DNA of 64,000 nt from Cyathus striatus (taxonomy: Eukaryota > Basidiomycota > Agaricomycetes > Agaricales > Nidulariaceae). Positions 23,594 to 34,359 of this stretch are shown piece after piece. The DNA lies in NCBI GenBank assembly GCA_025738555.1, contig JAOVFP010000016.1:2542001-2606000 (forward strand), in the 5' to 3' direction. Position numbers and translations under genes: made by a program. Positions within the stretch are counted from its first letter, which is position 1, and every line of letters starts with the position of its first letter. The notes beneath the pieces are model-generated. The model ran no database searches. It saw nothing but the letters and a program-made list of their open reading frames with translations, and was not told where the DNA came from.

Positions 23594-23604
23594 GTATATA
23601 TAAG
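23594..23604 (+). promoter_or_regulatory. TATA box of MFS transporter 2
   Basis: GTATATATAAG about 50 bases upstream of the start codon, equivalent in position to the element of transporter 1. Confidence 0.5.
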
Positions 23605-23650
23605 CCTCGTACTCTACGTAGTCTCAGGCTGTTTCTAACGGCTACTTATC

Positions 23651-26340
23651 ATGGCCATATCCTCCAAGCCATCCTCTATCAGAGGGTCGGAAAGTTCGAC
23701 TATTGACATATATGCGCTTCATGAGGTCTCTGCTGGTCGCCTTGTCCTCGATCCTGAGTATGTACTACTATGTGCCCCTCTCCGAGTTTAATCTTTACTT
23801 AAAAGCTCCTGTCTCTCAGGGAAGCTCGAAAAGAATTCGGAGAGTCAGTTGCGTCAAAGTTGAAACTAACCAAGGATGGGAGTAAAGTTCTATGGCCTCA
23901 GCCAACCGATGATCCTGAAGATCCACAAAATGTAACGTTTTTACAAAGATTCAACTGCGACAGTTAATGGAACAGTGACATTGCAGTGGAGCAACTTCAG
24001 AAAAAATCTTCAGTTTTTTATTATTACCCTCGCCGCAATCGTACCTAATTTTAATAACGGGATCGGCAAGCCTAGCTGCTGCTTGCAAGTTGACAAAATA
24101 CTTAAACTCATTCATAGGAATTGCGTCAGTATTCCGGCTTGCGCGTCAGTTCCACACTACAACTGGTGTTATAAGCAACTTGACGAACAAGTAAGTATTT
24201 TTGCCAATCAGCCCTACCTTCTCTCCTTTCTAAATCCCTCGCTAGTTGGACTATCTTCCTCATAGGTAAAACCCAAGCCAGAACTCCTTATCCTGAACTG
24301 GCACCTCATGAGTCACTGCTTTATACCAGGTTGGGGAGGCATCTTTTTTGTCGTGCTGATAAGGCGGTATGGGAGACTGCCAGTGCTATTTTGGACCCAG
24401 GTCGGTGACTCGGTCTTCATTATCTGCCGCATCCCTGACAGGGTTTATCATTTCCTTCCTTGACTGTCTCCAACAGTTCCTCTCATTGGCATTCTTGATT
24501 GGAGCCACAATCGCACCGAATTTAAATACTTTTGCAGGCAAGCTAAGTTCCTCCATGGGACCGTGAATTGATTTAAATTATTTGATTCTGTAGCGATGCG
24601 ATGTTTAAACGGGTTTTTCGGGTTTGTACAGTTTCTGACACCCTAGCAACGTTAGCTAACACTAGATCATGTCTTTTAATTTAGAACATGTCCCCAGGTC
24701 ACGGTACTCACTCTCCCTACATAGCAGGAACTTGAAGGCACTAATATACATTCCACAGGGGTTATATACTATCACAGATCTATTTCCTTTCCATCTGCAA
24801 GCTCGAAAGGTAATTTATATATACACGTCTACCGAAAAAAAACTCAGCTATGTTACCAAAGATTAATACTTGGACTATGGGGGTACTTCTATCCTCTCAC
24901 CTCTCTCCGTTCCTATTTGGATTCGCCGTTGCAAAGACAACCTGGAGATGGGCCTACGGAGCGGGGTGTATTTATGGAGCTGTGGTTTTAATATTGATCA
25001 TCTTGTTCATGGAGGAAACGTAACTTGTTATTCGTTCAATACTCTGATTACGCGCTCACCTCATATGTCTAGCGCGTACGATAGAAGTGGCCTTGTTGTT
25101 AATTCTTCAAAAGGATATTTTCAGCGTAGATTCAATAACTTGGTCGGAATAACTGGGGTCAAAGAAATGAGGCCGAAGCCTAAATGGCTTGACATTACAT
25201 TAAGTCCTCTCAGAGTAGCTTGGAGGCCACATATGTTGTCTATCTTGATTTTCGTGGTGAGCCAGCACGTCTCATATCCATTGGAGGATTGAATTCACTA
25301 GAATCCTGTAACATAAGGCTGTGCTTCATGGATTCAATATCGGAATAAACGTGCGCAAATTGGCCCCTGAACAGAGTATTTTTCATTGATGTTTCAACCA
25401 AAGGTTACAAATACGATCATTCTTCAAAATCCGCCTCCTGCAGGACTTGGTCTTCCTCAACTCACTGTTTCAGGAATCTATGCAACACCAGTGGTTAGTA
25501 ATATCATAAGGTTTCTCCGTGAATTTTGTGCTTAGGAATTAGTGTAGATTGCTTTATTAATTGGAGAGCTGATTGGGAGATATCTGAACGACTGGATTGT
25601 CAATATCACCGTTAGACGATATCATGGGGTCTTCGAAGCAGAAGTGCGTCTCTGGTGAGTTAACTTCCAGTAGTTTCCAAGTAACGAGTAACCTTCGCGG
25701 TAGGACGTGCTATCTAGGAACAGGTCTTTTCGTCATGGGATTCATTATTCTTGGCGCGGCCTTACAACATCACCTACACATAGCAGTCATTGTCCTCGGA
25801 TGGGCTATTGCGCAGATCTCCGTCCTGGTGAACACCACAGCCATTTGTACCGTACCCGTCATTATTTGCTTGATTGAGCTGATTTTTTTCAAGACGCTTA
25901 TTGTAGTGACTGCTTTCCACGACAGCCGGTAGAGCAAAAAAATTGAATCACCAAGAGAGTAGGAAACTGATGTCTGAGACTTTAGGGAGAAATCAGCGCC
26001 CTTCTAAATTTAGTTCGCGCTCTTGGTGGTAAGATATTAATAGCTGTCCGTATCTCCCCAGTTGTTATTATCCTTCATAGGTTTCAGTATCGCCTATTTC
26101 CAAGTAGACTGGGCATCCAAGAAAGGGGCTCTACAAACCTTCGGCGTTGAAGCAGCGTAAGTTGCCGAGAAACCGGAAGGGAAGCTTTCTGCTAATTCTC
26201 AATCCAGAATCGTGGCCGGCTTGTTCCTTATCATCATTCCGGTTCTCCAGTGGAAAGGACGTGCTTTGCGAGTAAGTCTTTCATACGGTTTGTTCAAGAT
26301 TTCTCCTAACATGATACAGGCACGATTTTCTATGCATTGA
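23651..26340 (+). CDS. MFS transporter, DHA1-like, tandem copy 2
   Basis: Paralogue of the gene at 19404 with the same exon order and nearly the same length. The same landmarks are present: WPQPTDDPEDPQNWS, GVISNLTNNWTIFLIGWGG, RRYGRLPVLFW, FLSLAFLIGATIAPNL, TWRWAYGAGCIYGAVVL, FQRRFNNLVGITG, GLGLPQLTVSGIYATP, RYLNDWIVNI, LQHHLHIAVIVLGWAIAQ and the end QWKGRALRARFSMH. Differences include FRLARQF for FPLARQF and SSHLSPF for APHLSPF. Two donors are GC instead of GT (24065, 24539), the first being GT in copy 1. If that site is not spliced the copy would be impaired. Otherwise all frames stay open, so I call it intact. Predicted proton-coupled exporter in the plasma membrane. Confidence 0.8.
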
Positions 26341-26454
26341 ATGGAGAAGGCTATGAGTAGGGAAATGTGCAAAATCTATCTTGGTAAAATTTCCATATCA
26401 TTTGCATATGTAAACATACTTGAAAGCCTGAAGATAGCGTTACAATTAAGAGAA

Positions 26455-26720
26455 GATCAGTAGCCTTCTAAATTTAGTTTGTACCTTGCTGGTGTCAGTG
26501 GTATGGTGTTAGTGGCCGTTTATATCCGCTCAGTCATTGTTTTCTTTCATATGCTTCTGCGTCGCCTACTATCAAGTGGAGCAGGTGTCCAAGCATGCAA
26601 CCCTCGGCATTGAAGCAACACCGGAAACCCAGAAGAAATACTTGCCATCATTACTCGGCTAAGGTTGTTTCTAGCCAGCTTGTTTGATTCTCTCGTTGGA
26701 TTGGCGGTGGCAGAACCGCA
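26455..26720 (+). pseudogene. Relic of MFS transporter 3' exons
   Basis: Sister of the relic at 22258-22420: a CCTTCTAAATTTAGTTTG block, then GTGTTAGTGGCCGTTTATATCC, CGTCGCCTACTATCAAGTGG and CCCTCGGCATTGAAGCA, which match the transporters' FSVAYYQVDW and TLGVEAA exons. Beyond this there is a stretch recalling the GLFLLIIP exon. No open frame spans it, so it is a broken third transporter copy. Confidence 0.55.
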
Positions 26721-27008
26721 TCCTTTTACGTTGACTCTGTCGTTGTCTTCCCCAAGGAGTTGCCTAATGGCCGGTGATCTTCAGTGAAGAATATCATGGA
26801 GGACTTTTGGAGGTTCGAATCATACCATCAGGCCTGTAGAAAGCAGAAGTACCCCAGTCACGGAGACATGGTCATGTCCATGGCAGTGTCCGTAAAAATA
26901 TATTGCTTTAGCTCCAGTGAGACCGATAAGAGTAAGAGTATAAAACCAAGAAGACAAGAGAATCTACTAGAGCACACAAAGCTTGTCTGAGTATTTGCTT
27001 TCGTCAAG

Positions 27009-29405
27009 ATGTTTGTTTTGGCTGTGATACTAGCTGTTGCTGTAGAAAAGGTCTCATCGACGCCTTCACCGACGTCCATCGATTCTGACTTTACGTTCTT
27101 GTTCCAAGACGATCTTAACTGTGCGGATTATTTTCATGCCACGTGGAGGAATCTAAGCTGATGCTTTGTCTTTAGGGCCCCTCGCACCTCAGCATGACGG
27201 TACAGCGGTACAGTCATGATAAACAAGCCCGATACAAACGCACGAGCTCTCACATCATGCAAACAACTTTCAGAAACCTTACTCCGTACCAATGGGACGT
27301 TCTTTGAATCAGATATGAAATCCCTTCTCAGTTATCTTTCTCTTGAGACATTCAATCCTCTGCAGCAATTTTGGGTTTCATCGAATTCCTCGAAAAGCTG
27401 CTCTGCTATCTCGTTATTGAATGGCGTTCAAAGTGTGAATTGCAACTTACGCCTTCCGATGTTCTGTCCGCAGAGTGCACCGTACCACCTGAGTACGCAG
27501 ACGGATCAGAATCCGCAGTTCCAAGTGGAAGTTCAATCGAAGAACTTAACGCTGCTAGGGTGGGTTAAGTATCCCGTCGTATCACAAACTTAACTAACGC
27601 ACCACTTAAAGGACTCGAGACTACCTATCATTCCGCTTCATAGGCATCCCATACGCTGACCCCTTCGAACGTTTTGCTTACTTCAAGGCGTTTAGCAGCT
27701 CTGCGAGCCTCAGTGCTTTGAAATACGGCCCTGCGTGTTTGCAGCGCGGCGGGAGAACCACCTATTTCTCAATATTTATACTCCCTTCCTCCCCGTTTTT
27801 GCAGCCGCGTCAAAGAAAGAACTTAAATCGGTGTTGTTTTGGATTCACGGTAAATCCTTGACAGGTGGGGTAAGCAGTGAGAGCAACTACGATGGAGGGA
27901 ATATGGCGAGTAGGAATGATGTTGTCGTCGTTACTATCAATTATTGGTACGTCACTTCCTTTGACCGGCGAATCGTATTGATCAGTTTGCAGGCTCGGAA
28001 CGCTAGGTTTCCTACTTTAGAAGACGGAGTGGCCAACGGAAACTTCGGCATCGCAGATCAAGTTCATCTTCTTCCCATCAAGCGACTTACAAACTAACAA
28101 CTCCCAGATAACAGCCCTGCAATAGGTGCAAGGCTCAACCGCACATCGCCGACATCCGACCCGTGTAACGATATTCGACCAATCCGCAGGAGCAGCCGCT
28201 TTGCTTGCAGCGAAATCCATTTCTGGGCTTTTTGCCGGGGCCATTGCACAGAGCAATCTTGGAGGCTTTGGGGTTGCTACGACATATTCAGAGTATATGT
28301 CCATCCAGGACCAGTTTACGCAATTCGCGCAGCCGACGATTGGGTCTGTTAGGTGCGGGGGCAAGAGCGGTTCGGATTTGCTTGTGTGTTTAAGGAGTGT
28401 AGATCCGGTAAAGTCGATCCGGACTCCTAATCGAGGAGGCATAGGTTTATTGTGGTCGATGGGAAGTTTATCACTGCAGACCATCTGGCGCTTACTGGTA
28501 AATGTTCAGCTGTGCACGTTCCTGCCATCTTTGGATGGATGAGAGACGATGGCACGGTTTCCATTAAAGCGTTCCCTTCCGCCACTACCACAGAAACGCA
28601 GGAGCTTCTCGGTGCAGGGTAAGCCCCCCCCTCTCGTACCCACCTACACTGACCTACCCATGAAAACAGAGTACCAAGCACATAGCAAACCTTGTCGCCA
28701 ACTCCTCCCTCTTCCCAACCCCAGCAGGCCGAACACAACCCTAAACATATTCAACATATCCACCCGCGTCGTTACGAACGGCGAGTTCAGATGCGTGGAC
28801 CAGGCGACGATTGCAGCTGCAGCAAAAAATAATGTTTTTGGGAATGTATTTGCATACCAGTTTGATAGGAGTTATGGGGGGAATGAACCAATTCCGAGCG
28901 AGTGTTGCTCGCCTGCAACATCGGAGTTTCCGTTTGGCGATCCCGGGCTGCCTTATTTCCGGTATGTCTTCTACTCTTCGTACTTATCCGCCATGTTTCT
29001 CACTCTTGACGAATGGAAGATGCCATGCAGGCGAACTGCCACTAGGAAACTTAGGCCAGACTCAGTCCCCCTTCTGCGACGCAAAGGATTTGGTTATGTC
29101 GCAGGTGATCACAGACATGTGGGCTCCTTTGCTCGAACATATAATCCCAACCCTGACCCAGCTTTTCTCACTGCGCGTGGGTTTAGTAACACGACGGAGG
29201 TCTTGAGGAAGGTAGGGACTTGGAGCCTGTGACGTGGCTGGACGTTAATGGGAGACCTTTGAGGATACTTGATGTACCCATGAGTGATTCACTATTCCAG
29301 GACGTGGATCAGTGTGCGTTATTGGTGCTTCCTTTGAATATGTTCGAGAAGGGATTGGTGCTTATTGTAAATTGGTGGATACAATATATGAAGAGCTACG
29401 GGTGA
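27009..29405 (+). pseudogene. Type-B carboxylesterase, broken copy
   Basis: Paralogue of the intact esterase at 30498, with the same exon order. It starts with a hydrophobic signal-like segment (FVLAVILAVAVEKV). At least four frame breaks are visible against the intact copy: an 8-base tandem duplication at 27199-27214, loss of about 7 bases near 27746 in the SENCL region, and single-base losses near 29134 and 29222. Key sites have also changed. The oxyanion motif WIHGG is WIHGK, the nucleophile elbow GQSAG is DQSAG with the upstream GGD deleted, and the Cys of the NCLFLN block is His. The normal stop after NMFE is lost and the frame runs on to 29405. I therefore call it a pseudogene even though long parts stay readable. 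Confidence 0.85.
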
Positions 29406-30497
29406 TCCAATATTAACAAGGAGGTTTCAATTTGGTTTGAGAATAACCGTGTTCTACGCCGATGGGTACAGTATGCCAGCAAGGTTGCTGAAAGGCACAC
29501 CTCGGTGGTCTCCCTAGAGGGATAATATGATGGTCATCCGATACAAAGGGCGCACATCACGAGTGATATTTCTGTAAATTTGCGCTCGACAAGTCCCAGA
29601 GCTTCGCCAACAAGAAGCAGGCACACTTTTCGATGTGTAAAGGCTGCGAGTAGGTATAAATTGCGAAGTCCAACGTCTTGGTACGTTCTCCATATGACAT
29701 GTTACTTGCAATTATAGGCCATTTGAAATACAATTGCTGCGCGTCGATTATAACTCGTACAGAGGACCAGATTAGATCCTACTTAGAAGACATCGTTACG
29801 ATAATCCATGAGAGTAAATGCTGGTTGAAACGTTGAGCGAAGAAAATCTTGTCACTTGATCCAAGAGTGTGGGAAAGCGGAGTTCCGGGCAGGATCAGCC
29901 GTTGTTGAGGTTGTCCAAAGACGTCCATAACTTCACTTGCGAATATTGTCCCCCATGGAACGATTAACCTTGCACTACTTCTCTCGGGTCTTACTTTCGT
30001 TACGGGGCTAAAGCGTACTGTTGATGTTGAACGCTGAACTTTGGTAGTAGCGCGAGGAACAGATATCTAATACCACGTGTCTGGATTGTTTGACCCGCGT
30101 CTCGGAAGATAAACCAAACTTTCTGGCTACGGAGGCCATCTATAGACGTTCTGCCAGCAATCTTTCGTGCCTTTAACCCTACACTCTGTATTTCTTGTCT
30201 ACTTCCTGGGGGTTGATCTACAAGCCATAGGCAAATGGTCCGTGAGTGTCCATGATTTTCGGCGAAAGTCCCTACAGGAGTTTAGGAGGCATCTTCAGGT
30301 CCGCAGAAGAAGCAGCTCAGTGATGAACAAACCAGACGGTACGCTGTGCGAAAAATCCACATTCATGATGGAATTCTTAAAAATATCTTATGATCAGCTG
30401 GGGGTCGTCAGCTCCGGTGGCTGCTATAAGAGCTCGAAGAACAGCAAGATCTAGAGCCACGAACACAAAACGCGTCAGAGTGTTCGACACTTGCAAG
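29406..30497. other. Spacer upstream of intact esterase
   Basis: A stretch near 29690-29830 recalls the DNA downstream of MFS transporter 1 (around 22165-22290): both read ATTGCTRCGCKTCGATTATA within a longer weak match. The rest has no recognisable gene, and the last ~200 bases are homologous to the leader of the broken esterase. Confidence 0.4.
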
Positions 30498-32903
30498 ATG
30501 CTTGCATTGGCTGCGTTGGTCGCGCTTGTTATTCGACAGACCGTGTCGACGCCTTCGCCGACTTCTATCGGTTCTGATCTTACGTTCTTATTCCAAAATG
30601 ACCTCAACTGTGCGTGTTATTACTGGTGTATGGGATGTTGTAGCTAATGCATGGTTCTAGGGCCCCTTGCACCTCAGCACGACGGCTCAGTCATCATAAA
30701 TAAGCCCGGCACAAACGCACAAGCTCTTACATCATGTAAACAGCTCTCAGAAACCCTTCTCCTTACAAACGGGACATTCTTTAAATCAGATATGAAGTCC
30801 CTACTCAGTTTCCTCGCACTTGAGAACTTCGACCCACTGCAGCAATTCTGGGTTTCATCAAGCTCCTCAAAAAGCTGTTCTGCAATCTCACTGCTGGGAG
30901 GTGTGCAGAGGGTGAACTGTAACTTGCGCCTTCCAGCGTTGTGTTCGCAGAGTGCGCCGTTCCGCCCGAATACGCAGACGGATCTGAGTCCGCAGTTTCA
31001 ATTACAGGTTCAATCAAAAAAGTTGACTTTGCTAGGGTATGTTGAGTGATTGAACCACCGATGCACGCTAATAACTTCGTTACAGGACTCGAGACCACCT
31101 ATCGTTCCGTTTCATCGGTATTCCTTATGCCGACCCATTCGAGCGCTTCACCTACTCGAAAGTGTTCAGTAGCACTGCGAGCCTCAATGCGTTGAACTAT
31201 GGGTCGCCGTGTCTGCAGACCGGCTTCGGAAGCGAGAACTGCCTATTCCTTAATATTTACACGCCATTCCTACCAGTTAACGCAGCTGCGTCGAAGAAAA
31301 ATTTGAAACCGGTGTTGTTTTGGATCCATGGTGGAGCGTTTACGGGTGGTGAAGGCAGCGATGGGATTTTCGACGGGGGAAATATGGCGAGTCGGAATGA
31401 TATTGTTGTTGTTACCATCAACTACCGGTATACCATTTCCCCCAATACATGAACCGTACGCTGATGGATTGGTGCAGTCTCGGAACCCTCGGCTTCCTAG
31501 CGTTAGAAGACGGTGTGACAAACGGCAACTTCGGAATCGCAGACCAAGTTCGTCTTCTTTCTCTCCCTCACGCACTAATCCAATGCCTCTTAGATAACAG
31601 CTCTACAATGGGTGCAAGACCACATCGCCGACTTCGGCGGAGACCCCTCCCGCGTAACGATCTTCGGTCAATCCGCGGGCGCAGGCTCCGTCCGCGCTCT
31701 TCTCGCTGCTAAACCCGCCTTTGGTCTCTTCGCTGGTGCCATCGCGCAGAGCAACCTTGGTGGCTTCGGGTTCGCCACGACATATTCCGAGTATATGACC
31801 ATTCAGGAACAGTTTACGCAGTTTGCTGCACCTACGATTCAGAGTGTAGGATGTGGGAATACTACTGGATCTGCGTTGTTAGGGTGTTTAAGAAGTGCGG
31901 ATCCAGTGAAGTTGATTGGAGCTCCCAATTCGCCGAAGTGAGTGGTATGGCATAGTTAAACAGGATAGTCCTGATGAGGGATTGAACAGGTTTATTGTGG
32001 TCGATGGGAAGTTTATCACCACTGACCATTTGGTGCTTAATGGAAAGGGACCAGCTGCGCCTGCTCATGTCATCTTTGGATGGATGAGGGACGACGGAGC
32101 CGATTTCATTGGTTCTTTCCCTAGTGCTACAACTACCGAAACTCAAATGCTCTTAGGCGCAGGGTATGTCTCCCCTCTCTCTATCTCTAGTTCCTTACTT
32201 ACAAACCACCATCGATTAGCCTAGCATTCAACATAACAAACCTCGTAATCAACTCCCCGCTCTTTCCAACCCCCACAGGCCCAAACGCAACGCTCAACAT
32301 ATTCAACATATCCAGCCGTGTCGGGACGGACGGTGAGTTCCGATGCGTGGACCAGGCGACCATCTCAGCTGCAGCGAAACATGGTGTGTTCAAGAACATT
32401 TTCGCGTACCAGTTCGATAAGAGCTACGGAGGGTTTGAGCCGATTCCGGGTGTGTGCCGACCTGCGGCAACGGTAGATTTTCCGTTCGGTGATCCGCGGT
32501 TGCCTTATTTCCGGTATGCATTTTGCTATGTTTAAACTTAATCCTATACTGACTACTTCATAGATGTCACTCTGGAGAGCTCTTTTATACGCTAGGGACA
32601 TTAGGACAGAGTAATGCTCCATTCCGTGATGAGAACGATCTGGTCATGTCGCAAGTTATTACAGACATGTGGGCTTCATTTGCGAGGACGTTTGATCCCA
32701 ATCCGGATCCAGCTTTCCTTAACGCGCGTGGATTTAGCAATACAACGGAGGTGCTGAGGAAGGTTGGGACATGGGAAGCAGTTACGGAACGGAATGTGAA
32801 TGCGAAGCCGTTGAGGATTCTTGATATACCAATGAGCGACTCAACATTCCAGGAAGTAGACCAATGTGAATTGTTAGGCTTTCCTTTAAATATGTTCGAG
32901 TAG
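30498..32903 (+). CDS. Secreted type-B carboxylesterase/lipase
   Basis: Alpha/beta-hydrolase of the carboxylesterase type-B (COesterase) family, predicted secreted from its hydrophobic N terminus (LALAALVALVI). An N-terminal region of about 140 residues, with paired Cys and the ending NCNLRLPALCSQSAP, precedes the catalytic domain. Catalytic landmarks are FRFIGIPYADPF, GSENCLFLNIYTPF, WIHGGAFTGG (oxyanion hole), VVVVTINYRLGTLGF-type strand, VTIFGQSAGAGSV (Ser nucleophile in GxSxG), RDDGADF (acid site, Asp where Glu is usual) and CHSGELFYTLG (His). It ends GFPLNMFE. About seven introns of 45-70 nt are needed, and no break was seen. It hydrolyses esters of unknown identity. The neighbouring upstream copy is a pseudogene, so this is the sole working member here. 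It converges on msrA with only ~150 bases between. Confidence 0.9.
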
Positions 32904-33049
32904 AAAATTTAAAGGTATTAAGAATTGTATGATTATTATGTATGCGAACAAAATGAAGGGCTACAAGGATAGAATACACGAATACAAAGAGATCCTAAAA
33001 TGAAAAGAAATCCTATCTAATAAAGAGCAAAATAACCTAACAAAAGCAT

Positions 33050-33848
33050 CTACCAGTGTAGCTTGTGAGTGGGACACTGGTATCCCGAAGGATTCTTGAA
33101 AAGATACAACTGGTGGTAATCCTCTGCGTTCCACCACGGGCCGGCTTCTACGATTTCGGTGACGATCTTCTTGTCTTTGGGTGTAAAGTGCTTCGCTTGA
33201 ACTTCCTCTGTTACGCGCTTTGCTGCTTCAACTTGGTCGGGGGAGTGCGTGAATATTGCGGAGCGGTATTCTATTAGACAGTTAGTTATTAGTTAGGAGT
33301 TGAATAAGGAAAGACAGGAAATGTGGCTTACGCGTGCCGGTATCTGCTCCCTGGCGATTCACAGTAGTTGGATCATGTGTGCGGTAGAAGAATTCTACAT
33401 CCCCCAGGTGATCAAGTTAGTATGACAGCGGTTGAAAGGGGGGGGGAAAGAAAGATAACGCACCAACGAGCTCAGCATAGCTCACAATGCTAGGATCGAA
33501 CTCTATCCTCACGGCCTCAGCATGGTCCGTCGCTCCACTGCACACAAGCTTATAATCCGGATTAGTAACGAGCGGATTTCCACCGGTATATCCAACATCC
33601 GTTTTCAAGATGCCCTTGTTCTGTGCGGGAGGATAGTGCTTCAAGAAGATGTGCTCGACGCCCCAGAAGCATCCTGCAGCGAAGGTGGCAATTTGTGGTT
33701 GGCTAGTAGCTTTATGGTGTCAGACTACGTAGTTGAGATAAGGTGGGTAGAAGGAAGTGGGGGGAGACTTACAAGACGACATGGCTCTAAAGGCAGAAGG
33801 GTCAATAACGTTGGTAGCAAAGAAGAGAGCTTTAATACGTGGGAGCAT
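33050..33848 (-). CDS. msrA: Peptide methionine sulfoxide reductase A
   Basis: Reduces methionine-S-sulfoxide in proteins and free methionine using thioredoxin. The catalytic motif FAAGCFWGVEHIF (Cys in GCFWG) is clear. It is followed by [60 protein letters not shown] and the C-terminal GYQCPTHKLHW, so every conserved MsrA block is present. Three exons are seen: the first around 33848-33775, the second 33713-33460 or so, and the third ending at the stop 33050-33052. I chose Met 33848. The extra N-terminal ~20 residues (LPRIKALFFATNV) could be a short mitochondrial or membrane-directing stretch. A later Met (MSSS) at about 33785 is the alternative cytosolic start. Confidence 0.92.
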
Positions 33849-34359
33849 GGCAAAAAGATTATGGGTATGAATTATATATTGGACGGAATTATTATCAGCA
33901 CGCGAGATATAGCACTGAGCAGCTTTGTAAGGCAATTGTAAGGTGCACGGATGGCAGCGGATGGCGCAATTGCGGGGAATACACTACCCGATCCCGATCA
34001 CTTTCCCTGTCACGTGAACGTACCCGCCAGCGATCGAATTTGTTGATTTCTTTTTATACTTCATAAACTGTTGTTGTGTTCTGCTCCAAATGAAACCATA
34101 CTTAGCTGCGGATTAGAAAATAAGCAGTTGTCATCAGCACCACTCTAAGGGCCGAGAGTGTTCAAAGGCACGGAGGATTTAGTTCTAAGCATTCAAGAGA
34201 TGTTTTTCAATGACCAGGTATTTAAGTAATACATTGCTGATCTCAAACACCGTGCCAACCCAATCTCAAAACAGTCGAAAACAATACCCCACCAAAAAGA
34301 AAAAGTCCAAGCGTACAAGTACAGGGGATATTATCAGGCTACGGCGACAAGATAGCGCA
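33849..34359. other. Spacer, no gene
   Basis: Contains the msrA promoter and the 3' end of the glutamate decarboxylase gene. The sequence CCCGATCCCGATC near 33988 and a GTCACGTGA E-box-like palindrome at 34009-34017 may be regulatory. Nothing else was recognised. Confidence 0.35.

Larger units (their letters stand above)
23440..26580 (+). repeat. Tandem duplication unit 2 (MFS)
   Basis: Second unit of the ~4.24 kb direct duplication, with promoter, gene and exon relic in the same order as unit 1. Confidence 0.8.
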
